This document shows, piece by piece, positions 18,104 to 26,223 of a stretch of DNA of 64,000 nt. Location: contig JAUYQQ010000011.1 in the NCBI GenBank assembly GCA_030697165.1, forward strand, positions 214,782 through 278,781, written 5' to 3'. Source of the stretch: Acidobacteriota bacterium. Lineage in GTDB: Bacteria > Acidobacteriota > Vicinamibacteria > Vicinamibacterales > UBA2999. Under the pieces are notes generated by a model. That model searched no databases. It was not told the origin of the DNA and worked only from the letters and a program-made list of their open reading frames with translations. Each line of letters begins with the position of its first letter. Position 1 is the first letter of the stretch. Both the position numbers and the translations under genes were made by a program.

Positions 18104-19105
18104 CTACGCGTGTTCCAGCTTTTGCTTGCGGCCCATCAGGTTCCTGATCGCGGTCTGCGGGTCACTGCGGCCCGCCAGCACGTCGGACATTCCCTGGGCA
18201 ATCGGGAGCTCGATCCCATGGCGGGCGCCGAGCGCCAGCGCCGCCTCGGTCGTGCGCACACCTTCGGCGACCGTCTTCGTCCGGGCCAGTATCTGCGCCA
18301 GCGATTCACCGCGCGCCAGCGCCATCCCTAACTGCCGGTTCCGGCTGAGATCGCCAGTACACGTCAGCACGAGATCGCCCAGGCCCGCGAGGCCGGCCAT
18401 GGTTTCGCGCTGGGCGCCCAGGCCGACCGCGAGCCTGGAGAGCTCGGCCAGGCCACGCGTGATCAGGGCCGCCAGTGCGTTGTGACCGAGCCCGAGGCCT
18501 TCGACCACTCCGGCCGCAATCGCAATGATGTTCTTGAGGGCGCCGCCGATCTCCACGCCGACCACGTCGCTGCTGCCATACAGCCGCAGCGAGTTCGACC
18601 GGAAGTGGGCCTGGATCATCTCGACGGCGGCAGACGATGCCCCAGCGGCGACCATGGCGGTTGGCAGTTCGCGCGCCAGCTCGATCGCGAAGCTCGGGCC
18701 CGACAGGACCACCACCTCGACACCGGCAGGACATTCGGCGCGAAGCACCTCCGACATGCGCAGCATCGAGCCCTGCTCGAGACCCTTGGTCGCGCTGACC
18801 ACGTTGCAGCCGGTTGCCATGAACGGGTTGGCCGCCCGCATCACGTCGCGCACGCCGTGCGACGGCACCGCAACGACGACGAACCGAGCGCCGACCAGCG
18901 CGTCTTCGAGCGCATGGGTCGGCCCCAGCGACGGCGGCAGTTCGATGCCCGGTAAATACGTCGCGTTGACCCGCGTCGTCGCCATCTGCGTAGCGAGCGC
19001 AGCGTCCCGGGCCCACAGGCGGACGTCGTGCCCGGTCCGCGCCAGGTGCACGGCCAGCGCCGTGCCCCAACTACCCGATCCCAACACCCCGATGGTGTGT
19101 GTCAT
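18104..19105 (-). CDS. gpsA: NAD(P)-dependent glycerol-3-phosphate dehydrogenase
   Basis: From ATG 19105 the 333 residues start with the dinucleotide-binding motif [18 protein letters not shown]. Further signatures are [38 protein letters not shown], and the C-terminal [19 protein letters not shown] with the catalytic Lys. It reduces dihydroxyacetone phosphate to glycerol 3-phosphate for phospholipids. The start overlaps the plsY stop by 4 bp (ATGA), coupling it to the acyltransferase that uses its product. Confidence 0.96.
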   Translation of the reverse strand: MTHTIGVLGSGSWGTALAVHLARTGHDVRLWARDAALATQMATTRVNATYLPGIELPPSLGPTHALEDALVGARFVVVAVPSHGVRDVMRAANPFMATGCNVVSATKGLEQGSMLRMSEVLRAECPAGVEVVVLSGPSFAIELARELPTAMVAAGASSAAVEMIQAHFRSNSLRLYGSSDVVGVEIGGALKNIIAIAAGVVEGLGLGHNALAALITRGLAELSRLAVGLGAQRETMAGLAGLGDLVLTCTGDLSRNRQLGMALARGESLAQILARTKTVAEGVRTTEAALALGARHGIELPIAQGMSDVLAGRSDPQTAIRNLMGRKQKLEHA

Positions 19106-19674
19106 GTCCCTAATGCGCGTTCGGTTCGCGACCACAGGCGGGCGACATTGCCGCGGTGACGGAACAGAATCAAGGCCGCCACGATGGTGGCGCCGAGGTC
19201 GACCGCGCGCAGGCCCGGCGTCGACCACTCGATCACCGGCAGCAGCACGGCGGCGACGATGGAACCGAGCGAGACGAAGCGGGTGCGGGCGACCGTCAAC
19301 CCGAACGCCGCCGCGGCAATCGCCGTCGGCCACGGCGCCAGCACCCCGAACACGCCGCTGGCGGTCGCCACGCCCTTGCCGCCTTTGAAGCCCAGCCAGA
19401 CTGGATAGATCTGGCCCACCACGGCGGCCACCCCGGCCGCCACCCCCGCCGGCCCCGGGCCCACCACCAACACCGCGCCGGCGCCCTTGGTGACGTCGGC
19501 GAGCATCACGGCGAGCCCCATGCGCCATCCGCCGGTGCGGTACACGTTCGCCGCGCCGACGTTACCGCTGCCGACCTGGCGCAGGTCCACGCCACGCGCC
19601 GACTGCGCGACGAGGTAGCCGATCGGCAGCGAGCCGACGGCGTAGCCGATCAGGATGGCGGGAAGGAGGTCCAT
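19102..19674 (-). CDS. plsY: acyl-phosphate:glycerol-3-phosphate acyltransferase PlsY
   Basis: The 190-residue integral membrane protein has about five spans and the three PlsY signatures: GSLPIGYLVA with VGSGNVGAANVYR, LGFKGGKGVAT for phosphate binding, and the C-terminal LILFRHRGNVARL. It acylates glycerol 3-phosphate at position 1 in the inner membrane. The ATG at 19674 follows GGTCCATACGA-type sequence without a strong ribosome-binding site, and its first 25 bp overlap the 3' end of thpR. A weak TATACT (minus strand, 19698-19703) could be an internal promoter. Confidence 0.95.
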   Translation of the reverse strand: MDLLPAILIGYAVGSLPIGYLVAQSARGVDLRQVGSGNVGAANVYRTGGWRMGLAVMLADVTKGAGAVLVVGPGPAGVAAGVAAVVGQIYPVWLGFKGGKGVATASGVFGVLAPWPTAIAAAAFGLTVARTRFVSLGSIVAAVLLPVIEWSTPGLRAVDLGATIVAALILFRHRGNVARLWSRTERALGT

Positions 19675-20285
19675 ACGAGTGGCGCACTGACCAGTCCAGT
19701 ATAGTGCGGCCCTCGCCCCTCGACTGCGCTCGGGGCGACCCTGAGCCTGTCGAAGGGCCGTGTCAGATGGCTGCGATACAGGGTGACGCGATCCACCACC
19801 GATCGCGCGCCGCGCACCTCGACCGACTGCAGCACCTTGGGCCAATCGACACCCGCCCCGGCCATCTTGATGCGCCCGAGCGTGAGATGCGGCAGCAGGG
19901 GCCGCGACTCGGGATCGAACGTGCCCGCGAGCCGCCGGCTCACCTCGGCCTCGAGCGCGCCGAGCGGCGAACCGCCGGCGACCACCCCGAGCCACAGCGC
20001 CCGCGGATGACGCGGCGACGGGAACGCGCCGATGCCGCGCCACTCGACCTCGAACGGCGCCATGTCGTAGGGCGGGGACAGCTGCTCGCAGAGCGCCGGC
20101 AGCGCCGCCTCGTCAACCTCGCCGATGAACCGCAGCGTCACATGCATCGCCGCCGGCCTGACCCAGGTGATCTTCGGCGGCGTCTTCACGGCGTCGATCT
20201 TGTTGGTGATGACCTGGATGACCCGGGCGGCCTCGGCGCGAACGGCATCGCCGACATCAATGGCGACAAAGACCCTCGCGAACAT
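19650..20285 (-). CDS. thpR: RNA 2',3'-cyclic phosphodiesterase (LigT/ThpR family)
   Basis: The 211-residue protein is a 2H phosphoesterase with the two H-x-T motifs MHVTLRFIG (about residue 48) and LLPHLTLGRI (about residue 132). The core domain ends near residue 170 (RVTLYRSHL). The last 40 or so residues are encoded by an intergenic-type repeat (19716-19757) and by sequence overlapping plsY, so the native end was probably near residue 172. The ATG at 20285 shares one base with the cinA stop (TGATG). The biological substrate is unclear in bacteria. Confidence 0.88.
   Translation of the reverse strand: MFARVFVAIDVGDAVRAEAARVIQVITNKIDAVKTPPKITWVRPAAMHVTLRFIGEVDEAALPALCEQLSPPYDMAPFEVEWRGIGAFPSPRHPRALWLGVVAGGSPLGALEAEVSRRLAGTFDPESRPLLPHLTLGRIKMAGAGVDWPKVLQSVEVRGARSVVDRVTLYRSHLTRPFDRLRVAPSAVEGRGPHYTGLVSAPLVWTSFPPS
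19716..19757. repeat. imperfect inverted repeat forming the thpR tail
   Basis: The arms CCCCTCGACTGCGCTCGGGG (19716-19735) and CCCTGAGCCTGTCGAAGGG (19739-19757) are imperfect inverted copies. This looks like a dispersed intergenic repeat. It is read in frame by thpR as PFDRLRVAPSAVEG. Confidence 0.75.
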
Positions 20286-21580
20286 CAGCCTCCCAGCAAC
20301 GAGCGGCGCAACAGGTCGATGGCCCAGTTTGCCGACATGGCCTTGACCATGTCGCGCCCGCCGGGGAACCGGAACGTGCGCACGTGTGTGGCCGCGCCGG
20401 CGACGGCAATGCACACGGTGCCGACCGGCTTCTCGGCGCTGCCGCCGCCGGGCCCGGCGATGCCGGTAATGCTGACGCCGACCTGCACGCCGGCGCGGTC
20501 GCGAATGCCTTCGGCCATGGCGGCGGCCACCGGCTCGCTGACCGCGCCATGTTCCCTGATCAACGACGCGGGCACGCCAAGCAGGTCAACCTTGGCTTGA
20601 TTGCTGTACGCCACGATGCTGCGCTCGACGTAGTCGGAACTCCCCGGCACGTCGGTCAACCGCGACGTGGCCAGACCGCCGGTGCAGGATTCGGCGAGCG
20701 CCACGCGCCAGCCGCGCGCGCGCAGCAACTCGCCCACCGTGGCCTCGAGCGACGCGCCGTTGGTGCTGACGACGTCGCGACCGAGTGCGCGCGTCAACTC
20801 ATCGACCGCTGCGTCCAGCGCCGCCGCCGCCGACGGCGCGTCGGCGGATTGAAGCACCAGGTGCAGCTCGACCTGGCCAAGCCCGGCAAGAATGGTCGTG
20901 TCGATCGCCGGGTGCTGCGCCAGCCAGCGCGAGTAAATGGGCTGCGCGACTTCCTCGACCGCGGATTCGCCCTTACCGGATACGCGCACCAGGCGGCGAA
21001 ACAGCCGCGTGTCGCCCGCGAGGGCGGCCAGGCGTGTCCGCACCTCGCCGGCCATCATCGGCTGCATCTCGCGGGGTGGGCCCGGCAGCAAGGCAATGAC
21101 TGCCCCGTCGTGCTCGAGCCATAGTCCGGGCGCGGTGCCGTTCGGGTTGTCGAGGACGGTCGCGCCGCTCGGCACCTGGGCCTGGCGGCGGTTGACGGCC
21201 GGCATCTTCCAGCCGCGCGAGGCAAACCGCCGCTCGATCGCCTCGATGATCACGGGGTCTTCGCGCATCGACAGCCCCAGGTGGCCCGCCACCACCTCGC
21301 GGGTGAGGTCATCGTCGGTGGGACCGAGGCCACCAGTCATCACGACCACGCGGTGCCGATGCAAGGCGTGCGCAAGGTAAGACGCGAGCTCGCCGCGGTG
21401 GTCGCCGATGATCGCCTTGCACGTCACGGCGATGCCGAGATCGTTCAGCACCTGGGTGATGAAGAGCGAGTTGGTGTCGGTCTTCTCGGGCGTGAGCAGC
21501 TCGCTGCCAACGGCGATGATGGTCGCGTCGAGGGGGCGGGAGTCTACGCGATCAGCCACGACGGCATCCACCACATGCAC
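20285..21580 (-). CDS. cinA: CinA family protein (competence/damage-inducible; NMN amidohydrolase-type)
   Basis: The 431 residues show the usual two CinA domains. The N-terminal MoCF-like part has AIIAVGSELLTPEKTDTNS, VVVMTGGLGPTDDDLTRE and NPNGTAPGL. The C-terminal CinA domain (about residues 275-425) has LAESCTGGLATSRLTDVPGSS, VAYSNQAK and ITGIAGPGGGSAEKPVG, the region linked to nicotinamide-nucleotide amidase activity. The first ATG (21580) overlaps pgpA by 37 bp. A GTG at 21559, overlapping it by 16 bp, is an alternative start closer to the family length. Confidence 0.93.
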   Translation of the reverse strand: MHVVDAVVADRVDSRPLDATIIAVGSELLTPEKTDTNSLFITQVLNDLGIAVTCKAIIGDHRGELASYLAHALHRHRVVVMTGGLGPTDDDLTREVVAGHLGLSMREDPVIIEAIERRFASRGWKMPAVNRRQAQVPSGATVLDNPNGTAPGLWLEHDGAVIALLPGPPREMQPMMAGEVRTRLAALAGDTRLFRRLVRVSGKGESAVEEVAQPIYSRWLAQHPAIDTTILAGLGQVELHLVLQSADAPSAAAALDAAVDELTRALGRDVVSTNGASLEATVGELLRARGWRVALAESCTGGLATSRLTDVPGSSDYVERSIVAYSNQAKVDLLGVPASLIREHGAVSEPVAAAMAEGIRDRAGVQVGVSITGIAGPGGGSAEKPVGTVCIAVAGAATHVRTFRFPGGRDMVKAMSANWAIDLLRRSLLGG

Positions 21581-22011
21581 AGGCGCAGCACGAGGTACGC
21601 ATACACCCCGGCCATCGCGTCGTCGAGCATGATGCCGTAGCCGCCGGGCAGGTGCTCCAGGCGGCCGGCCGGGTACGGCTTGACGACATCAAACAGCCGG
21701 AACAGCAGGAATCCGACCAGGACGCCGGCGAGCGACACCGGCAGCAATGCCAGCGTGATCAACATCCCGAGTACTTCGTCGATCACGACCGGCCCGGGAT
21801 CCTTGCGGCCGAGGGCGCGCTCGGCGCCGTTGGCCGACCAGATGCCCGCCGCCAGCACCACGGCAATGGTTCCCAGTTCGAACGCCGGCATCCCCACCCA
21901 GCGGACGAAGGCGAACAGCGCCAGGGCCGCCAGCGAACCGGCGGTGCCGGGAGCGATCGGGAAGAACCCGACGTAGCCAAAGGTGGCCACAAACAACGCC
22001 AACTGGTTCAT
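21544..22011 (-). CDS. pgpA: phosphatidylglycerophosphatase A
   Basis: The 155-residue membrane protein dephosphorylates phosphatidylglycerol phosphate. The N-terminal ATFGYVGFFPIAPGTAGSLAA is the PgpA signature, followed by VVIDEVLGMLITL, FLLFRLFDVVKPYP and LPGGYGIMLDDAMAGVYAY, with four hydrophobic segments. It overlaps the RDD gene by 4 bp upstream and cinA by 37 bp downstream. With plsY and gpsA it makes this run rich in phospholipid genes. Confidence 0.94.
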   Translation of the reverse strand: MNQLALFVATFGYVGFFPIAPGTAGSLAALALFAFVRWVGMPAFELGTIAVVLAAGIWSANGAERALGRKDPGPVVIDEVLGMLITLALLPVSLAGVLVGFLLFRLFDVVKPYPAGRLEHLPGGYGIMLDDAMAGVYAYLVLRLCMWWMPSWLIA

Positions 22012-22997
22012 TCGCTGACCACGCGGGTGCCCGCCAGACGATCGTGCAAGGCGCGATGATCGCTGCTGAAGAACGCCGGCACGTACGACAGCCCCAGCGT
22101 GGCCGGCACCAGCATGCAGCCAACCGCCCGCAACACGCCACCGGCCGCGTCGATCGGCCGGCCGTCGTCGCCAATCACCCGCAGCCCGAGGAGCATCTTG
22201 CCAATGGTTTGTCCGCCGGCCACGGTGAACGCCGCCACGTAGCCGAACGCCAGCAGCGCCAGGAAGGCGGCGAACGGCGCCACCGGAATGACCCGCAGAT
22301 CCTCGATCGTCGTTTGCAGCCCGGAAATGCGCAGCGTGAGAAACAACACCGCGGCGTCCACCGCCGCGAGCAGGGCGAGGTCGATCACGCCGGCGCCAAC
22401 CCGCGCCGCCAGCGTCGGCGCCTGCATCAGTGAGGCCACGGTTTCAGCAGTCAGCGCGCTGACCTCGGCGCTGGTCGGCGGCGCCGGCGCCGGCTCGAAC
22501 GCGAGCGGCGCTTCCATGCGGACTGGCCGCGTGGTCCGTGGCCGGTTGCGCGGGATCTCGGGGGTGGCGCGGCGCACGGCCAGCGGCGTGCGCGCCGCGC
22601 GTGGCAGGAGCGGCGCGTCATCGAACGGCAGCGCGTTCGGATCCGCCGGCACGTCTGGCGGCTCGTGCTCCGGCTCGGCCCGGGCGTGGGGCTCGGCGAG
22701 CGACATCAACGACGGGGCTGAGGGTTCGAGAGCGCCGGACCGGGGTTCGGATGCGACCGCCGTGCCGGACTCGGCATCGCCAAACAGGCGATCGAGATCC
22801 AGCGCCCCAGCGGCGAGGTTGTCGGTCTGCCGCTTGATGGCCGGCAACTCGAAGTCACCGGACGATTCCGAGGCCGGGTCTGGTCGCAGGGCTAGATCGG
22901 GCTCGGTGCTGAAGGGCGACAGCGAGAAGTCGTACTGGCAGTTCCGGCACCGGTCGGTGGTCTCAAACCCAAGGTAACCGCACTTCGGGCACTTCAT
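22008..22997 (-). CDS. zinc-ribbon plus RDD-family membrane protein
   Basis: The 329 residues begin with a zinc ribbon (MKCPKCGYLGFETTDRCRNC, four Cys). A long Pro/Ala/Glu-rich disordered region follows (about 30-190), then an RDD domain with three or more spans (about 195-329). RDD landmarks are LAARVGAGVIDLALLAA, GQTIGKMLLGLRVIGDDG and the C-terminal DHRALHDRLAGTRVV. RDD proteins are often implicated in transport, but the function here is unknown. It overlaps both neighbours by 4 bp. The cytosolic zinc ribbon and membrane anchor suggest a regulator or assembly factor rather than a simple transporter. Confidence 0.85.
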   Translation of the reverse strand: MKCPKCGYLGFETTDRCRNCQYDFSLSPFSTEPDLALRPDPASESSGDFELPAIKRQTDNLAAGALDLDRLFGDAESGTAVASEPRSGALEPSAPSLMSLAEPHARAEPEHEPPDVPADPNALPFDDAPLLPRAARTPLAVRRATPEIPRNRPRTTRPVRMEAPLAFEPAPAPPTSAEVSALTAETVASLMQAPTLAARVGAGVIDLALLAAVDAAVLFLTLRISGLQTTIEDLRVIPVAPFAAFLALLAFGYVAAFTVAGGQTIGKMLLGLRVIGDDGRPIDAAGGVLRAVGCMLVPATLGLSYVPAFFSSDHRALHDRLAGTRVVSE

Positions 22998-23851
22998 TCG
23001 CGGGGCGGCTCGGTGGACGGGACGGCGGGCGCGGGCGCCGAGGCCTCGGCGATCGCAATCGCCAGCAGCTCGGTTTGAATCGCGCCGCGCAAGCGATCCG
23101 CATCCGGGCGTAACGAGTCGCCGAGCGGCACGCGGTCGAGGACGCGCAGCGCGTCGCGCAACTTGCCGCTCCCAAACAGCGCGCGGCCCTGGACCAGGTA
23201 GGTTTCAGTGGGCGCCGGCACGGGCAGCGGCGCCGGCGTGACCGAAGCGGTCACCGGCGTCCCGGCGGTGGCCTGGACCGGGAACCAGTCGGCCAGGCCG
23301 TTCGGCGTGACGACGACAAACGAAATGGCGGCCACGATCACAATCGCCGCCGCCGTCAGCAGCCACAACACCAGGCTGCGCGAGCGCGGCTCCTCGGTCG
23401 GCTGACCGGTGGTCGCGGGCCTGACCCGGGCGCGTTCGCGGCCCGCCGGCGCCACGTGCGACGAGGTGCGCTGGCCCACGTCGAGGCGATCGATGCGTCC
23501 AATCACGCCGAGCGCCACGTCGTGCGAGGCGCCCTGGTCCAGGGCATCGCTCAGCAGCGCGCGGGCGCGCACCACCTCGCCGCGATCGAACGCTTCGAGG
23601 CCCTGGTGCACGAGCGCCTCGGAAATGCGCTGCTGCTCCGCCTGCGCGCTGCGCGCGCGATCGATATACGCCCGCGCGCGATCGTGGTTGCGATCGAGGA
23701 ACAGCACGCGGGTCCACAGGTTGACCGCGGCGTCGAACTCACCGGCAAAATAGTGATCGAGACCCGTCACGAGCAGATGCTCGATACGCCCCTCGTCTTC
23801 AGCGGGCAGCGCCTCAGGCCGGCGAGGGCCTGACGTGTGCGGGTCGGCCAT
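22994..23851 (-). CDS. TPR protein with a central membrane span
   Basis: The 285-residue protein has N-terminal TPR-like helices (about 20-105: EHLLVTGLDHYFAGEFDAAV and later repeats), a basic linker, one transmembrane segment near residue 160-180 (LVLWLLTAAAIVIVAAISFV), and a C-terminal Pro/Thr-rich segment with a last TPR-like pair. The N-terminus is predicted cytoplasmic. It is the first gene of the long minus-strand run. A TATAAT box lies 15 nt upstream of its start within a 9-bp inverted repeat. I do not recognise a named family. Confidence 0.78.
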   Translation of the reverse strand: MADPHTSGPRRPEALPAEDEGRIEHLLVTGLDHYFAGEFDAAVNLWTRVLFLDRNHDRARAYIDRARSAQAEQQRISEALVHQGLEAFDRGEVVRARALLSDALDQGASHDVALGVIGRIDRLDVGQRTSSHVAPAGRERARVRPATTGQPTEEPRSRSLVLWLLTAAAIVIVAAISFVVVTPNGLADWFPVQATAGTPVTASVTPAPLPVPAPTETYLVQGRALFGSGKLRDALRVLDRVPLGDSLRPDADRLRGAIQTELLAIAIAEASAPAPAVPSTEPPRE

Positions 23852-23882
23852 GGGTAAGTGACGGTGATTATAGCACTTACCC
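23852..23882. promoter_or_regulatory. 9-bp perfect inverted repeat in divergent promoter region
   Basis: GGGTAAGTG (23852-23860) and CACTTACCC (23874-23882) are a perfect inverted pair with a 13-nt spacer. The spacer contains the minus-strand -10 box TATAAT (23872-23867) of the TPR gene. The right arm ends 5 nt before the plus-strand -10 box of ftcD. The geometry suits an operator controlling both genes, but a transcript hairpin is also possible. Confidence 0.5.
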
Positions 23883-23887
23883 TGACC

Positions 23888-23893
23888 TACAAT
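23888..23893 (+). promoter_or_regulatory. -10 box TACAAT for ftcD, leaderless candidate
   Basis: TACAAT ends 8 nt before the ATG of ftcD at 23902. The intervening GGATAGCC holds no useful Shine-Dalgarno sequence, so the mRNA probably starts at or next to the start codon. Confidence 0.55.
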
Positions 23894-23901
23894 GGATAGC
23901 C

Positions 23902-24825
23902 ATGCCGACCATTGAATGCGTTCCTAACATCAGCGAAGGTCGCCGCCTCGATGTCATCGACGCCCTGGCCGACACGCTCCGCGGCGTTGCTGGCATGCGC
24001 GTCCTCGACGTCCAGTCCGACGCCACCCACAACCGTTCTGTCTTCACGCTGGCCGGCACCGCTGAAGGACTGGCCGCCGGCATCCCCAGGCTGTTCGAAG
24101 GAGCCATCGCCGCCATCGACCTGCGCACGCACACGGGTGAGCACCCCCGGCTGGGCGCCGTGGATGTCGTGCCGTTCATTCCCATCGACGGCGTGACCAT
24201 GGCCGAGTGCGTCGCGCTGGCGAAGGCCATCGCGGCCGACGTGGCGACGCGGTACCAACTGCCGGTTTACCTGTACGAGGACGCGTCGACCAACGCCGCC
24301 CGAAAGAACCTCGAGGACATTCGCCGGGGCGAGTTCGAGGGGCTGGCCGCCAAGATGAGGCAGCCGGCGTGGGCGCCCGACTTTGGTCCGGCCGCGCCGC
24401 ACGCGACCGCCGGCGCGTCGGTGATCGGCGCGCGCATGCCGCTCATCGCCTACAACATCAACCTGGCCACCAACCGGCTGGAGGTCGCGAAGAAGATTGC
24501 GTCGGCCATCCGCATGAGCAGCGGCGGCTTGCGCTTCGTCAAGGCCATGGGCATTCCGCTCGAAGACCGCGGCATCGTCCAGGTGTCGATGAACCTCACC
24601 AACTACGAAAAGACGCCGATCTACCGGGTGTTCGACCTGGTGAAGCGCGAGGCCGAGCGCTATGGGGTGCAGGTGCTCGAGAGCGAGATCGTCGGGCTGG
24701 TGCCGTCGGCGGCGCTCACGCAAACGGCGGAGTACTTCCTGCGTCTCGAAGGATTCTCCAGCGGCCAGATTCTCGAGAACAAACTCAACCACGAAGACAC
24801 CAAGGACACGAAGAAGCCAACCTAG
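23902..24825 (+). CDS. ftcD: glutamate formimidoyltransferase (formiminotransferase)
   Basis: The 307-residue protein begins MPTIECVPNISEGRRLDVID, the signature start of the formiminotransferase domain. It also carries VQSDATHNRSVFTLAG, RTHTGEHPRLGAVDVVPFIP and PVYLYEDAS, all active-site regions. It transfers the formimino group from formimino-glutamate to tetrahydrofolate in histidine breakdown. The cyclodeaminase half of bifunctional FTCD is absent, and no hut genes are nearby. The last 12 residues (NHEDTKDTKKPT) are encoded by an inverted repeat, so the native C-terminus is probably near residue 295. Confidence 0.94.
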   Translation: MPTIECVPNISEGRRLDVIDALADTLRGVAGMRVLDVQSDATHNRSVFTLAGTAEGLAAGIPRLFEGAIAAIDLRTHTGEHPRLGAVDVVPFIPIDGVTMAECVALAKAIAADVATRYQLPVYLYEDASTNAARKNLEDIRRGEFEGLAAKMRQPAWAPDFGPAAPHATAGASVIGARMPLIAYNINLATNRLEVAKKIASAIRMSSGGLRFVKAMGIPLEDRGIVQVSMNLTNYEKTPIYRVFDLVKREAERYGVQVLESEIVGLVPSAALTQTAEYFLRLEGFSSGQILENKLNHEDTKDTKKPT

Positions 24826-24854
24826 GCTTCGTGCGCTTCGCGTCCTTCGTGGTT
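24787..24854. repeat. 30-bp imperfect inverted repeat between convergent ftcD and ntrX-like gene
   Basis: The left arm begins AACCACGAAGACACCAAGG (24787) and the right arm ends CGTCCTTCGTGGTT (24854). The arms match at most positions over about 30 bp around a 6-nt loop holding the ftcD stop. It encodes the last residues of FtcD and could act as a bidirectional terminator hairpin, although there is no long U-tract. Confidence 0.75.
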
Positions 24855-24855
24855 G

Positions 24856-26223
24856 CTATTTCTCGGTGCGCGGCGTGACACCGAAGGCACGCAGCTTCTT
24901 GTACAGGTTCGAGCGCTCGACCCCGAGCACTTCGGCCGTGCGCGACATGTTGCCCTGATGCGACGCCAGGGTCTTGAGGATGTAGTCTTTCTCGAACTCG
25001 TCGCGCGCCTCGGACAGTGGTCGCGCCGGACCCGGTGACGCCGGCGCGTCGGGCACACCGTCGCGGCCGAGGAAGCCCAGGTCTTGCGCCGTGATCGTGT
25101 CGCCCGACACCATGATGATCAGGCGTTCGATGACGTTGCGTAATTCGCGCACGTTGCCCGGCCACGAATACTGGCGCAGCCGCGCCGCCGCCTCCGGCGC
25201 CAGCCGCTTTGGTTTGCGGCCGTACTCCGTGGCCAGCAAGGCCATGAAGTGATCGGCCAATTGCGGGATATCGTCCTGACGCGTGCGCAAGGCCGGCACG
25301 AAGATCGGGATCACATTGAGCCGAAAATAGAGATCTTCCCGAAAGCGACCGGCGGCAATCTCGCCGACCAGATCCTTGTTCGTCGCCGCGACCACGCGGA
25401 CGTCCACTTTGATCCGCTGGGTGCCGCCGACGCGCTCCATCACCTGCTCCTGGAGGACCCGCAGCACCTTGGCCTGCGTCTTGAGGCTCATGTCGGCGAT
25501 CTCGTCCAGGAAGATGGTTCCGTTATTGGCCTGCTCGAACCGCCCCGGCTTGTCAGCGACGGCGCCGGTGAACGCTCCGCGCACGTGGCCGAACAGCTCG
25601 GACTCAATCAGTTCCTCGGGAATGGCGGCGCAATTCACCTCGATGAACGGGCCGCTCTTGCGCCGGCTGCTCTGGTGGATAAGCCGGGCCACCAACTCCT
25701 TGCCGGTGCCGTTGTCGCCCAGGACCAGGACGCGACCGTTGGTCGGTGCGGCCAGGGACACTTGCTGCCGCAAGTGCGCCATGGCGGGGCTGTCCCCAAC
25801 CATCGTGTAGTTCTGCTGCCGATCGACCTTGGCCCGCAGCACGCGGTTCTCGGCCTCGAGATCGCGCTGCCGCAGCGCGTTGCGCACGACCAGCACCGTC
25901 TTCTCCAGCGACAGCGGCTTCTCGATGAAGTCGAACGCCCCCATCTTGATGGCGCGCACCGCCGACTCGATGTTGCCGTGGCCCGAGATGATGACGACCT
26001 GGGAATCGATCTGGCGCTCGCGCAGCCGCTGCAGCGTGGTCAGGCCGTCGAGGCCGGGCAGCCAGATGTCAAGGACGATCACGTCAAAGGCATCGCTGTT
26101 CGCCCGCTCCAGGCATTCCTCGCCCGTGCCGACACTCTCGACCTCGAAGCCTTCGTCTTTCAGGACCCCGCTGATCGACGAGCGCACGCCGGGTTCATCG
26201 TCAACAACAAGAATGGACGGCAT
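24856..26223 (-). CDS. sigma-54-dependent response regulator, NtrX/NtrC-like
   Basis: The 455 residues have three domains: a receiver (about 1-120, phospho-acceptor Asp in VIVLDIWLPGLDG), an AAA+ domain (about 135-370, Walker A GDNGTGKE, the sigma-54 contact loop GAFTGA, Walker B TIFLDEIADM), and a C-terminal Fis-type HTH (GNMSRTAEVLGVERSNLYKK). It should activate RNA polymerase with sigma-54. It starts at the stop of the sensor kinase gene, with a 1-bp overlap, so the two form an operon. The NtrY-like sensor points to NtrX rather than NtrC, but regulon content is unknown. Confidence 0.92.
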   Translation of the reverse strand: MPSILVVDDEPGVRSSISGVLKDEGFEVESVGTGEECLERANSDAFDVIVLDIWLPGLDGLTTLQRLRERQIDSQVVIISGHGNIESAVRAIKMGAFDFIEKPLSLEKTVLVVRNALRQRDLEAENRVLRAKVDRQQNYTMVGDSPAMAHLRQQVSLAAPTNGRVLVLGDNGTGKELVARLIHQSSRRKSGPFIEVNCAAIPEELIESELFGHVRGAFTGAVADKPGRFEQANNGTIFLDEIADMSLKTQAKVLRVLQEQVMERVGGTQRIKVDVRVVAATNKDLVGEIAAGRFREDLYFRLNVIPIFVPALRTRQDDIPQLADHFMALLATEYGRKPKRLAPEAAARLRQYSWPGNVRELRNVIERLIIMVSGDTITAQDLGFLGRDGVPDAPASPGPARPLSEARDEFEKDYILKTLASHQGNMSRTAEVLGVERSNLYKKLRAFGVTPRTEK

